Shown here in pieces: positions 17,192 to 24,711 of a stretch of 42,465 nucleotides of DNA. A program made the translations under genes and the position numbers. Under the pieces are notes generated by a model. It had not been told where the DNA came from. It saw only the letters and a list, made by a program, of their open reading frames with translations, and ran no database searches. Origin of the DNA: JAAYZQ01 sp034428935 (GTDB lineage Bacteria > Chloroflexota > Anaerolineae > JAAYZQ01); NCBI GenBank assembly GCA_034428935.1, contig DAOUHB010000143.1, positions 1-42,465 of the forward strand. The letters are read 5' to 3'. The stretch's first letter is position 1. Every line of letters begins with the position of its first letter.

Positions 17192-18196
17192 ATGCTAACA
17201 AAGCACATTGGAGTGGATCTCGGGACGGTGAACGTCCTGGTTTGGGTCAGGGGCAAAGGCATTATTCTGCAGGAGCCGTCGGTGGTGGCCATCGCCACCA
17301 ACGACAACAAGATTGTGGCCGTGGGCAACGAAGCGCGGGCCATGCTGGGGCGCACGCCCGAGACCATCGAGGTTGCCCGTCCCCTCAGGGATGGGGTCAT
17401 CGCCGATTACGTGGTGACCGAAGCCATGCTACGCTATTTCATCGAGAAGGTCGCCGGCCGGCTGCGCCTGCTGAAGCCGATTATCTCTATCAGCGTGCCC
17501 GTGGGCGTGACGAGCGTCGAAAGCCGGGCGGTCCACGATGCTGCCATCCAGGCCGGCGGACGCGAGGCCTACCTGATCCCCGAGCCGCTCGCGGCGGCCC
17601 TGGGCGCGGGCATGCCGGTCAACACGCCCACCGGTAACCTGGTGGTGGACATCGGCGGGGGCACCAGCGAAGCGGCCGTCATTGCCATGAACGGCATCGT
17701 CGAGTACGCTTCGGTGCGCGTGGGGGGCAACCGCATCGACGAAGCCATCATGAGCTATGTCAAGCGCAAGTACAACTTGATGATCGGAGAGCAGACGGCC
17801 GAGGAGGTCAAGATCGCCATCGGCAGCGCCCTGCCCCTTCCCGAGGAGCTGACCATGGAGGTGCGGGGGCGCGACCAGGTGTCGGGCTTGCCCAAGACCA
17901 TTCGCGTCACCTCCGGCGAGATCACCGAGGCCATTGCCGAGCCGCTGGTCACCATCGTGGGCGTCGTCAGGAATGTCCTGGAAAAGACCCCGCCCGAGCT
18001 GGCGTCGGACGTCATCGACCGCGGGATCGTCATGACCGGCGGTGGTGCCCTGCTCCGCGGCTTTCACCAACTGCTGACCAAGGAAACGGGGGTTCCCTGT
18101 TACGTGGCCGACAACCCCATCGCCTGCGTAGCCCTCGGCGCCGGCAAGGCCCTGGAGAACTACGAGGTCATCCGCCGCAGCCTGCCCGCCTACTAG
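17192..18196 (+). CDS. mreB: Rod shape-determining protein MreB
   Basis: 334 residues, an actin-like filament protein that guides cell-wall synthesis. Actin-fold motifs are visible: phosphate-1 GVDLGT-NVLV (7-17), RPLRDGVIADY near 63-73, phosphate-2 VVDIGGGTSEAAV near 151-163, and adenosine motif MTGGGALLRG near 281-290. Length is normal. ATG at 17192 has GGTGAT six bases upstream. mreC and mreD do not follow; a strong terminator does, so mreB is a single gene here. Confidence 0.95.
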   Translation: MLTKHIGVDLGTVNVLVWVRGKGIILQEPSVVAIATNDNKIVAVGNEARAMLGRTPETIEVARPLRDGVIADYVVTEAMLRYFIEKVAGRLRLLKPIISISVPVGVTSVESRAVHDAAIQAGGREAYLIPEPLAAALGAGMPVNTPTGNLVVDIGGGTSEAAVIAMNGIVEYASVRVGGNRIDEAIMSYVKRKYNLMIGEQTAEEVKIAIGSALPLPEELTMEVRGRDQVSGLPKTIRVTSGEITEAIAEPLVTIVGVVRNVLEKTPPELASDVIDRGIVMTGGGALLRGFHQLLTKETGVPCYVADNPIACVALGAGKALENYEVIRRSLPAY

Positions 18197-18210
18197 GCCG
18201 CTGGAGAGCG

Positions 18211-18258
18211 GAACGGGCTGCTCCTGGTCGAAAGCCAGGGGCAGCCCGTTCTGTTTTT
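18211..18258 (+). terminator. Intrinsic terminator after mreB
   Basis: A 17-bp stem, left arm 18211-18227 and right arm 18235-18251, with one G-U pair and a 7-base loop, is followed by TGTTTTT. It is the clearest Rho-independent terminator on the plus strand in the window. It lies between the convergent mreB and rex genes. Confidence 0.9.
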
Positions 18259-18285
18259 CTGCCTGGCCGGCGCAGGGAGCGCGGC

Positions 18286-18906
18286 CTACAGGTAAAAGGT
18301 CATGCGCTGCAAATAGACGATCGGGTCAACGTACTGCACGCGAACGTCGGCCGGCACCGTGACCGTGATGGGCGCATAATTGAGAATGGCCCGCACGCCG
18401 CCCTGGACCAGCTCGTCCACCACGGCCTGGGCCGACGCGGCCGGCACGGCCGTGATGCCGATCTTGATCCCCATCTCGCGCACCTGCTCCGCCAGGTGCG
18501 CCGCGTCGCGGATCTCGAACTTGCCCAGGCGGCGGCCGATCTTTTGCGGGTTGTTGTCATAGACGGTGACCAGGTGAAAGCCCCACTCCTCAAAGCCGCC
18601 GTGGTGGGCAATGGCGTGCCCCAGGTCGCCGGCTCCCACCAACACCATCTCCCATGGGTGGTCGAGCTGCAGGATGCTGCGCAATTGGTCGCGGAGATAG
18701 GCCACGTCGTAGCCCATTCCCTGTTTCCCAAACTCGCCAAAATGGGAGAGGTCCTTGCGGATCTGAGCCGAGCTCATCCCCAGTCTCTCTGCCAGCTCCT
18801 TGGAGGCCGTGATCTTGATGCCTTCCGCCTCCATGTGCGCCAGCGCGCGCAAGTAAATCGGCAGGCGGCCGATGACAATGTCTGGAACGGTTCTGGGTTC
18901 TGGCAC
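18286..18906 (-). CDS. rex: Redox-sensing transcriptional repressor Rex
   Basis: 206 residues. Rex senses the NADH/NAD+ ratio and represses fermentation and respiration genes when NADH is low. An N-terminal winged helix (about 1-80) contains SSAQIRKDLSHFGEFGKQG, a hallmark of the family; the NAD-binding Rossmann fold starts at GAGDLG (91-96). The GTG at 18906 is preceded by a strong AAGGAGGGG site; the longer open frame to 18972 would start inside the promoter. A probable Rex operator lies in the 5' untranslated region, so it should repress itself. Confidence 0.95.
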   Translation of the reverse strand: MPEPRTVPDIVIGRLPIYLRALAHMEAEGIKITASKELAERLGMSSAQIRKDLSHFGEFGKQGMGYDVAYLRDQLRSILQLDHPWEMVLVGAGDLGHAIAHHGGFEEWGFHLVTVYDNNPQKIGRRLGKFEIRDAAHLAEQVREMGIKIGITAVPAASAQAVVDELVQGGVRAILNYAPITVTVPADVRVQYVDPIVYLQRMTFYL

Positions 18907-18930
18907 GTTCCCCTCCTTCTGGCCGGATAC

Positions 18931-18948
18931 TTGTGAAAAGGCGCACAC
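18931..18948. promoter_or_regulatory. Probable Rex operator in the rex leader
   Basis: TTGTGAAAAGGCGCACAC matches 11 of the 14 defined positions of the palindromic Rex consensus TTGTGAA-N4-TTCACAA; the left half is perfect. It lies just downstream of the predicted transcription start of rex, where binding would block transcription. Confidence 0.65.
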
Positions 18949-18960
18949 GCCTTGCCCTGT

Positions 18961-18989
18961 ATCATACCACACATGCCGGCCCAGTGCAA
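18961..18989 (-). promoter_or_regulatory. Sigma70-type promoter of rex
   Basis: On the minus strand, TTGCAC (18984-18989), a 17-bp spacer and TATGAT (18961-18966). The gap to the rex GTG is 54 bp and contains the operator. Confidence 0.65.
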
Positions 18990-19006
18990 GACAGGCCGGA
19001 AGCGGA

Positions 19007-21601
19007 CTAGGTCTCGTTCGCTTTTTTCTGCAGCTCGTAGAGCTTGTTGATGGCTTCCAGGGGCGTCATGGCGCTGACGTCCAGCCGGCGCAGCTCGTCC
19101 GCCAGGGGATTGCCGGCGGCAAAGAGCGAGAGCTGGCGCACCTCGATGGTCTTGGGCCTGGTGCCCGGCGCCCGGGCCTCCTGCTCCAGCTCTTTCAGGA
19201 TCTCTTGCGCCCGCTGGATCACGGGCCGGGGCAGCCCGGCGAGCTGTGCCACGTGGATGCCATAGCTGCGGTCGGCGCCGCCCGGCACGATGCGCCTCAA
19301 GAACACCACCTTGTCCTTCTCCTCGGCCACGGCCACGTTGTAATTTCCGACGCCGGGCAGCACGTCGGCCAGTTGCGTCAGCTCGTGATAGTGGGTGGCA
19401 AAGAGCGTCTTGCAGCGCAGGCGCGGGTGGTTGTGAATGTGCTCCACGACCGCCCAGGCAATGGAAATACCATCGTAGGTGCTGGTGCCGCGCCCCACCT
19501 CGTCCAGCACCAGGAGGCTGCGGGGCGTGGCGTGGTTCAGCAGGTTGGCCGTCTCGATCATCTCGACCATGAAGGTCGACTGCCCGGCGCTGATCTCGTC
19601 CTGGGCGCCGATGCGCGTGAAAATGCGGTCCACCAGCCCGATGCGCGCCTCGTCGGCGGGCACAAAGGAGCCGATCTGGGCCATGAGGACGATGAGGGCC
19701 ACCTGGCGCAGGTAGGTGCTCTTGCCTGCCATGTTGGGGCCGGTGATGACCAGCAAGCGCACCTGCCCGCCCAGCTCGGCGTCGTTGGGCACAAAGGGCT
19801 CGTCCCGCTGGGCAATTTCCACGACGGGGTGCCGCCCGGCCACGATGCGCAGCTCCTGGCCGGCCGACAGCTCGGGGCGCGCGTAGCGGTTCATGACCGC
19901 CACTTCGGCCAGGGCAGCGATGACGTCCAGGTGGGCCAGGGCGCGGGCCACGGCCAACAAGCGCTCGGCCGCGGCGGCCACCTGTTCCAGGATCTGGCGA
20001 TAGATGTGGCTTTCCAGCTCGCCGATGCGTTCCTGGGCGTTGAGGATGAGCGATTCGTACTCTTTCAGCTCGGGCGTGATATAGCGCTCGGCGTTGACCA
20101 GGGTCTGCTTGCGGATGTACTCCTCGGGCACCAGCTCGGCGTTGGCCCTGGTGATCTCCAGGTAGTAGCCAAAGACCTTGTTGTAGCCGACCTTCAGGTT
20201 CTTGATGCCGGTGCGGGCGCGCTCTTGCTTTTCCAGGTTGGCCACCCATTCTTTTGCGTTTCGGGCGGCGCTGGCCATGTTGTCCAGCTCGGCTGAAAAG
20301 CCAGGGCGGATGACGCCGCCGGCGCTGAGGAGGGCCGGCGGATCGTCGGCGATGGCCTGCTCCACGAGGGCGACAACGTCCTGGCAGGGATTGAGCGCAA
20401 CCACCGAGCGCAAGAACGGCAGGCCCGGATCGCCCTCGCCGAACAGGTCGCGGATGGCGGCCAGGGCCAGCAGGCTCTGCTGAATGGCCAGCAGCTCGCG
20501 GGGCCGGGCCACGCCCTGCACCACGCGGCTCGTCAGCCGCTCCAGGTCCGACACATCCTTGAGGAGCGCGCGAAGGCGCATGCGCAGCGGCGTGTCGCGG
20601 TAAAAGACCTCCACCAGGTCCAGGCGCTCGTTCAGAGCGGCCAGATCGACGAGGGGCTGGCTGAGCCAACGGCGGAGCAGGCGGCCGCCCATGCTGCTCA
20701 CGGTGACGTCCAGGACGCCCAGGAGCGAGCCCTCCACCGAGCCCCGGCGCAGGCTCTCGGTCAGCTCCAGGTTGCGGCGGGTCGCGGCGTCGAGGACCAT
20801 GAACTGTTCGGTGGAGTAGGTGTGCAGGCTGGACAACTGCCCAAGGGGGCCTCTCTGGGTCTCGCCCAGGTAGTGCAGCAGCCCGCCCGCCGCTCGCAGG
20901 GCCGCCGGCAGCCCGGCCAGGCCAAAGCCGTCGAGGCTCTGCACCTGAAAGTGCTCGAGGAGCGCCTGGCGGGCCGTCTCCAGCTCAAAGGGCCAGCGCT
21001 CGTGCCCGGTGATGGCCCAGCCGCCAGGGCCCGGCCCGCCGCCCGGCTGGAGCCGCTGCCGCAGCCGGTCCACCTCGGGGGTCACGATCTCGGCCGGGCG
21101 CAGGCGTTCGATCTCGGCCACGACCAGGTCGAGGACGCTCTCGCCTGCCAGCTCGGTGGCCGCAAACTCGCCGGTAGTGATGTCGGCCAGGGCCACGCCG
21201 GCTCGATCGCCGTCCAGCAGGACCGATACCAGGTAGTTGTTGCGGCGCTCGTCCAGCAGCGTGGGCTCGATGACCGTGCCGGGCGTGACGACCCGCACCA
21301 CCTCCCGCTCCACCAGGTCCCGGCCGTTGACGTCGCCCACCTGCTCGACAATGGCCACCTTGTGGCCCGCCTGGATCAGCCGGGCGAGATAGCCCTCCAC
21401 AGAGTGGTAAGGCACGCCTGCCAGGGGCACGCGCTGGTCCTTGCCCACCGGCCGCGACGTGAGGACAATGTCGCACACCCTGGCGACAACCTTGGCGTCA
21501 TCGTCGAACGTCTCGTAAAAGTCGCCCAGGCGAAAGAGCACGATGGTGTCGGGGTATTGCTTCTTGATGCGCAGGTATTGCTGGCGCATCGGCGTCGTCA
21601 T
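19007..21601 (-). CDS. mutS: DNA mismatch repair protein MutS
   Basis: 864 residues, full-length MutS1. The N-terminal mismatch-reading motif is present as GDFYETF (Phe-x-Glu), then connector, lever and clamp domains, and the C-terminal ATPase with Walker A ITGPNMAGKST and Walker B VLDEVGRGTSTYDG. The open frame continues far upstream to 22657, but the family alignment starts at MTTPMRQQYL, and the ATG at 21601 follows AGGAAGG by six bases. mutL is not adjacent. It has its own promoter and stops 17 bp before the rex promoter. Confidence 0.97.
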   Translation of the reverse strand: MTTPMRQQYLRIKKQYPDTIVLFRLGDFYETFDDDAKVVARVCDIVLTSRPVGKDQRVPLAGVPYHSVEGYLARLIQAGHKVAIVEQVGDVNGRDLVEREVVRVVTPGTVIEPTLLDERRNNYLVSVLLDGDRAGVALADITTGEFAATELAGESVLDLVVAEIERLRPAEIVTPEVDRLRQRLQPGGGPGPGGWAITGHERWPFELETARQALLEHFQVQSLDGFGLAGLPAALRAAGGLLHYLGETQRGPLGQLSSLHTYSTEQFMVLDAATRRNLELTESLRRGSVEGSLLGVLDVTVSSMGGRLLRRWLSQPLVDLAALNERLDLVEVFYRDTPLRMRLRALLKDVSDLERLTSRVVQGVARPRELLAIQQSLLALAAIRDLFGEGDPGLPFLRSVVALNPCQDVVALVEQAIADDPPALLSAGGVIRPGFSAELDNMASAARNAKEWVANLEKQERARTGIKNLKVGYNKVFGYYLEITRANAELVPEEYIRKQTLVNAERYITPELKEYESLILNAQERIGELESHIYRQILEQVAAAAERLLAVARALAHLDVIAALAEVAVMNRYARPELSAGQELRIVAGRHPVVEIAQRDEPFVPNDAELGGQVRLLVITGPNMAGKSTYLRQVALIVLMAQIGSFVPADEARIGLVDRIFTRIGAQDEISAGQSTFMVEMIETANLLNHATPRSLLVLDEVGRGTSTYDGISIAWAVVEHIHNHPRLRCKTLFATHYHELTQLADVLPGVGNYNVAVAEEKDKVVFLRRIVPGGADRSYGIHVAQLAGLPRPVIQRAQEILKELEQEARAPGTRPKTIEVRQLSLFAAGNPLADELRRLDVSAMTPLEAINKLYELQKKANET

Positions 21602-21668
21602 ACCAGGCCTTCCTCCCCTTCCCGGGCAAACCCGTGGCGTTATTCTCAGGCATCCAGATGGACGCCCT

Positions 21669-21697
21669 ATTTTACCACCACAAGGCGCGGGCTGCAA
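21669..21697 (-). promoter_or_regulatory. Sigma70-type promoter of mutS
   Basis: On the minus strand, TTGCAG (21692-21697), a 17-bp spacer and TAAAAT (21669-21674), about 68 bp before the mutS start. Confidence 0.6.
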
Positions 21698-21725
21698 GCC
21701 TTCCTCGGGCCGGGTGGAAAGCGGC

Positions 21726-21754
21726 TTGCCAACTGCCCTTAACCGTGCTATACT
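21726..21754 (+). promoter_or_regulatory. Sigma70-type promoter of the histidine kinase operon
   Basis: TTGCCA (21726-21731), a 17-bp spacer and TATACT (21749-21754), 36 bp before the kinase GTG. It is divergent from the mutS promoter. Confidence 0.65.
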
Positions 21755-21790
21755 TGGCCCACGTGGACGAGGTTGAGGAGGACAGAGACG

Positions 21791-23386
21791 GTGACGGAAC
21801 GTACCCGCAGCGACGAACTTGAGGCCCTGACCAAGATCGCTGCCCAGGTAAACTGCACCCAGGATCTCGACGAGATATTGCGCGGCGCCTTGAGCGTCAC
21901 GCTGGATGTCATCGGCGAGGAGTCGGGCGAGATCATGTTGCGGAACGAAGAGACCGGCGAGCTCGTCCTGCAGACGTACCAGGGCGTCTCGCCCGAGTTT
22001 GTAGCCGACGAGTCGCGCATCCCTCCGGGCGAGTGCCTGTGCGGCCGGGCCGTGGCCTCGCGCAGGGTCCTGGTGAGCACCGACCTTGCCCTGGAGCCGG
22101 CCCGCACCCGGTCGGCCTGCCTGCGCGAAGGATTCCACTCCTGCATCCGCCTGCCCCTGCTGGTCCACGGGGAGGTCCTGGGGTTGCTCAGCATCCAGAG
22201 CCACGGCCACCGCCAGTTCACGGCGGCCGACCAGGAACTGCTGACCGCCATCGGCAACCAGATCGGCATCGCCATCGCCAACGCCCGGCTGATCCAGGAT
22301 GCCGAACGGGGGCAGGCCACGCTGCACAGCGTGATGAACAGCCTTGTCGATGGCCTGATCCTGGTGGACCGCCACGACCGGATTACCTACATCAATCCCT
22401 GCGCCCGCGACATTCTGGAGATCCCCGGCCTCGACCTCCTCGGCAGCACCCTGGAGGCCCTGGAGGGCGAGGTCGCTGCCCGGGCGGCCCAGCCGGCCGC
22501 GGTTCGGGTCCAGCTCCGCGAGGCCGCCCTGCAGGCGGAAGCCACCCCCGCGGTCGAGGTCGCCCTGACCCATCCGGACGCTGCCACCCTTCAGGTCCGC
22601 TTTTTTCCCATCCACGAGACCGGTGGCGGGCACCTGGGCCTGGGCATCCTGCTGCACGATATCACCCGGGAAAAAGAGCTGGACGAGATGAAGTCGCGGC
22701 TGCTATCCACCGTGAGCCACGAGCTGCGGACGCCCCTGGCCAGCATCAAGGGGTTCGCCACCACGCTGCTTCGCCAGGACGTGGAGTGGGACGAGGCCAC
22801 TCGCCGAGAGTTTCTGTCCATTATCGACACCGAAAGCGATCGCCTCTCGGAACTCATCGGGAACCTCCTGGACATGTCGCGCATCGAAGCGGGCGAGCTG
22901 GCAGTGGAGGCCGAGCCCGTCGACCTCTTGCCCCTGCTGGAGGAGACGGCGGCCGGCTTTCAGATGATGACCCGGGAGCACCGCATCATGCTGCACGTCC
23001 CTTCGCACTTGCCCCTGATTATGGCCGACGCCCGGCGTACCCGCCAGGTCCTGCGCAACCTCATCGAGAATGCCGTCAAGTACTCCCTGGGCGGCGGCAC
23101 CGTCACCATCGTCGTCGAGCTTCAGGATGGGCAGGTGCAGATCAGCGTGGCCGACAAGGGAATCGGCATCGAGGCCTACCAACTGGAGCGCATCTTTGAC
23201 CGCTTTTACCAGGCCGACAGCGCCTCGACGCGCACCGTTGGCGGCAGCGGCCTGGGACTTTCCATCTGCAAGGCCATCGTCGAGGCCCAGGGCGGCGAGA
23301 TCTGGGCTGAAAGCCAGGTCGGGCGGGGCAGCACGTTCTCCTTCACGCTGCCCCTTGCCTACCTTCCGGATTCGAGCAAGGAGTAA
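21791..23386 (+). CDS. Soluble sensor histidine kinase with GAF and PAS domains
   Basis: 531 residues with no membrane helix, so it should sense a cytoplasmic signal. A GAF domain covers about 10-168, with cysteines 82 and 84 in GECLCGRAV and others at 110 and 118; a PAS-like domain follows at about 175-292; then HisKA with phospho-acceptor H310 in STVSHELRTPLASIKGF, and HATPase_c with N-box NLIENAVKYS, G1 DKGIGI and G2 GGSGLGLSI. GTG at 21791 follows AGGAGG by nine bases. The downstream response regulator starts 11 bp after its stop and is its obvious partner. The stimulus is unknown. Confidence 0.92.
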   Translation: MTERTRSDELEALTKIAAQVNCTQDLDEILRGALSVTLDVIGEESGEIMLRNEETGELVLQTYQGVSPEFVADESRIPPGECLCGRAVASRRVLVSTDLALEPARTRSACLREGFHSCIRLPLLVHGEVLGLLSIQSHGHRQFTAADQELLTAIGNQIGIAIANARLIQDAERGQATLHSVMNSLVDGLILVDRHDRITYINPCARDILEIPGLDLLGSTLEALEGEVAARAAQPAAVRVQLREAALQAEATPAVEVALTHPDAATLQVRFFPIHETGGGHLGLGILLHDITREKELDEMKSRLLSTVSHELRTPLASIKGFATTLLRQDVEWDEATRREFLSIIDTESDRLSELIGNLLDMSRIEAGELAVEAEPVDLLPLLEETAAGFQMMTREHRIMLHVPSHLPLIMADARRTRQVLRNLIENAVKYSLGGGTVTIVVELQDGQVQISVADKGIGIEAYQLERIFDRFYQADSASTRTVGGSGLGLSICKAIVEAQGGEIWAESQVGRGSTFSFTLPLAYLPDSSKE

Positions 23387-23397
23387 GGGAGCAACCG

Positions 23398-24108
23398 ATG
23401 CCCAGAAAAGCCAGCATCCTCGTCGTGGACGACGAGCCCCACGTCCTGAAACTGGTCAAGGCCAACCTGGAGTCCTCGGGCTACAGGGTGTTGACTGCCG
23501 AGGACGGAGAGCACGCCTTGCAGCTCGTCGAGAAACATGGACCCGATCTCGTCATCCTCGACCTCATGCTGCCCAAGATGGACGGTTATGCCGTCTGTCG
23601 CCGCATCCGGGAGTTTTCCGCCGTGCCCGTCATCATGCTCACGGCCCGCAGCGCCCAGGTGGACCTCGTCCATGGGTTCGAGGTGGGAGCGGACGACTAC
23701 CTGACCAAGCCTTTTTCCGTCACCGAGCTGCTGATGCGGGTGCAAGCCGTCCTGAGGCGGAGCAAGTGGCCCGAGGAGATCATGGAGCGGCTGAGCTTTG
23801 TCGCCGGTCCCATCGAGATCGACTTTGCCCAGCACCGGGTGACGGTCAGCGGCGAGGCGGTCAAGCTGACGCCCACCGAGTACCGGCTCCTCGCCTACCT
23901 GGCAAACAACGCCAACCGCGTCATCCTGCACCGCGAGCTGCTGCGCGCCGTGTGGGGGCCAGAGTACGGAGAAGAGACCGAGTACCTGCGCGTCTACATT
24001 CGCTATCTGCGCCAGAAACTGGAGCCCGAGCCGGCCGCGCCGCGCTACCTCCTCACCCAGCCCGGCGCCGGCTACATGTTCTACCAGCCCAAGGAAGAGG
24101 GGGCGTAA
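23398..24108 (+). CDS. OmpR/PhoB-family response regulator
   Basis: 236 residues. The receiver domain has acidic pair D11/D12, phospho-acceptor D55 in LVILDLMLPK, T82 and K104, all intact. The C-terminal winged-helix domain shows LTPTEYRLLAYLANN and the recognition part YLRVYIRYLRQKLE, with the final wing GAGYMF. Operon partner of the kinase just upstream. Regulators of this class bind direct repeats spaced 11 bp, and such repeats lie downstream at 24194-24231. Confidence 0.95.
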   Translation: MPRKASILVVDDEPHVLKLVKANLESSGYRVLTAEDGEHALQLVEKHGPDLVILDLMLPKMDGYAVCRRIREFSAVPVIMLTARSAQVDLVHGFEVGADDYLTKPFSVTELLMRVQAVLRRSKWPEEIMERLSFVAGPIEIDFAQHRVTVSGEAVKLTPTEYRLLAYLANNANRVILHRELLRAVWGPEYGEETEYLRVYIRYLRQKLEPEPAAPRYLLTQPGAGYMFYQPKEEGA

Positions 24109-24131
24109 TCCGGTCTGGTTCCCGGGCTCTT

Positions 24132-24160
24132 TTGACTTCGGCTTTCCCTTGTGCTAAGAT
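24132..24160 (+). promoter_or_regulatory. Sigma70-type promoter of the stand-alone receiver gene
   Basis: TTGACT (24132-24137), a 17-bp spacer and TAAGAT (24155-24160), giving a leader of about 100 bases. A second, weaker candidate is TTGCCT (24216-24221) with TAATTT (24238-24243). Confidence 0.5.
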
Positions 24161-24193
24161 GATTCCAGACTCGACGGAGAGGCAGCGTCTACT

Positions 24194-24231
24194 TTAACAA
24201 GCTTTTAACGGCCGGTTGCCTTGCCTTAATA
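24194..24231 (+). promoter_or_regulatory. Tandem direct repeats, possible response-regulator binding site
   Basis: TTAACA (24194), TTAACG (24205), TTGCCT (24216) and TTAATA (24226) start 11, 11 and 10 bp apart. The first two match the style of the Bacillus PhoP box (TTAACA-type hexamers with 5-base gaps). The gene for an OmpR-type regulator ends 85 bp upstream. The later two units are degenerate. Confidence 0.4.
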
Positions 24232-24264
24232 GCCCTCTAATTTATTTGAGGGTATGATGCGGGC

Positions 24265-24636
24265 ATGGCAGTATACTCTGTGCTCGTCATCGAGCACAAC
24301 TGGCACTTGAGCAAGCTAATCAAGGCCAACCTGCAGGCACTGGGGTTCGAGGTTCGGGAAGCCGTTAGCAAGGAACACGGGCTGCAGCGCCTGGAAGAGG
24401 GGCGGCCCGACCTGATTCTCCTCGACCTTGACCTGCCCGCAGGATTGGACTTCTTGAGTGCGTTGCGGAGGCGCTACACCGCCGAGCCGGTGCCCGTGAT
24501 CCTCATCGCAGGCGATCCACCCAATCGCCACCTGTTGCAGCAGGCCGAGGTCAGGGGACACCTGCTCAAGCCCTTCGGGGTTCCAGGCTTGCTGGAACAG
24601 GTTGAGCGGCTCCTGGGGGCTTTGCCCAACGCCTAG
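24265..24636 (+). CDS. Stand-alone receiver-domain protein, partly degenerate
   Basis: 123 residues consisting of one CheY-like receiver domain and no output domain. Phospho-acceptor D54 (LILLDLDLP) and K102 (LLKPF) are present. The acidic pair is E10/H11, so one metal-binding acid is replaced by His, and the conserved Thr/Ser is Ala82. Phosphorylation may therefore be weak or absent. The chosen ATG gives the normal start of the fold, although the ribosome-binding site (GAGGG, 12 bases away) is poor. It follows the kinase/regulator pair and may act with them or bind a partner as a pseudo-receiver. Confidence 0.85.
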   Translation: MAVYSVLVIEHNWHLSKLIKANLQALGFEVREAVSKEHGLQRLEEGRPDLILLDLDLPAGLDFLSALRRRYTAEPVPVILIAGDPPNRHLLQQAEVRGHLLKPFGVPGLLEQVERLLGALPNA

Positions 24637-24672
24637 CCGGATGGAAACCACTCCGAGGAAGGAGCTCGACCA

Positions 24673-24708
24673 ATGAAAGCGATGACAAAGAGTTTCAAGG
24701 TCTTCTAA
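24673..24708 (+). other. Possible 11-codon leader ORF before the chelatase gene
   Basis: ATG at 24673 follows GGAAGGAG with about seven bases of spacing and opens an 11-codon frame ending in TAA, three bases before the ATG at 24712. The downstream gene itself has only a weak ribosome-binding site, so termination-reinitiation is possible. It is too short to be sure. Confidence 0.25.
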
Positions 24709-24711
24709 CAC

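Noticed and set aside
18774..20669. 631-codon open frame overlapping mutS on the same strand
   Set aside because: Arg/Pro/Gly-rich translation of mutS in another frame; mutS has all its motifs in its own frame.
21602..22657. N-terminal extension of mutS to 1216 residues
   Set aside because: The extension is antisense to the histidine kinase, spans both promoters, and MutS homology begins at the ATG at 21601, which has a good ribosome-binding site.
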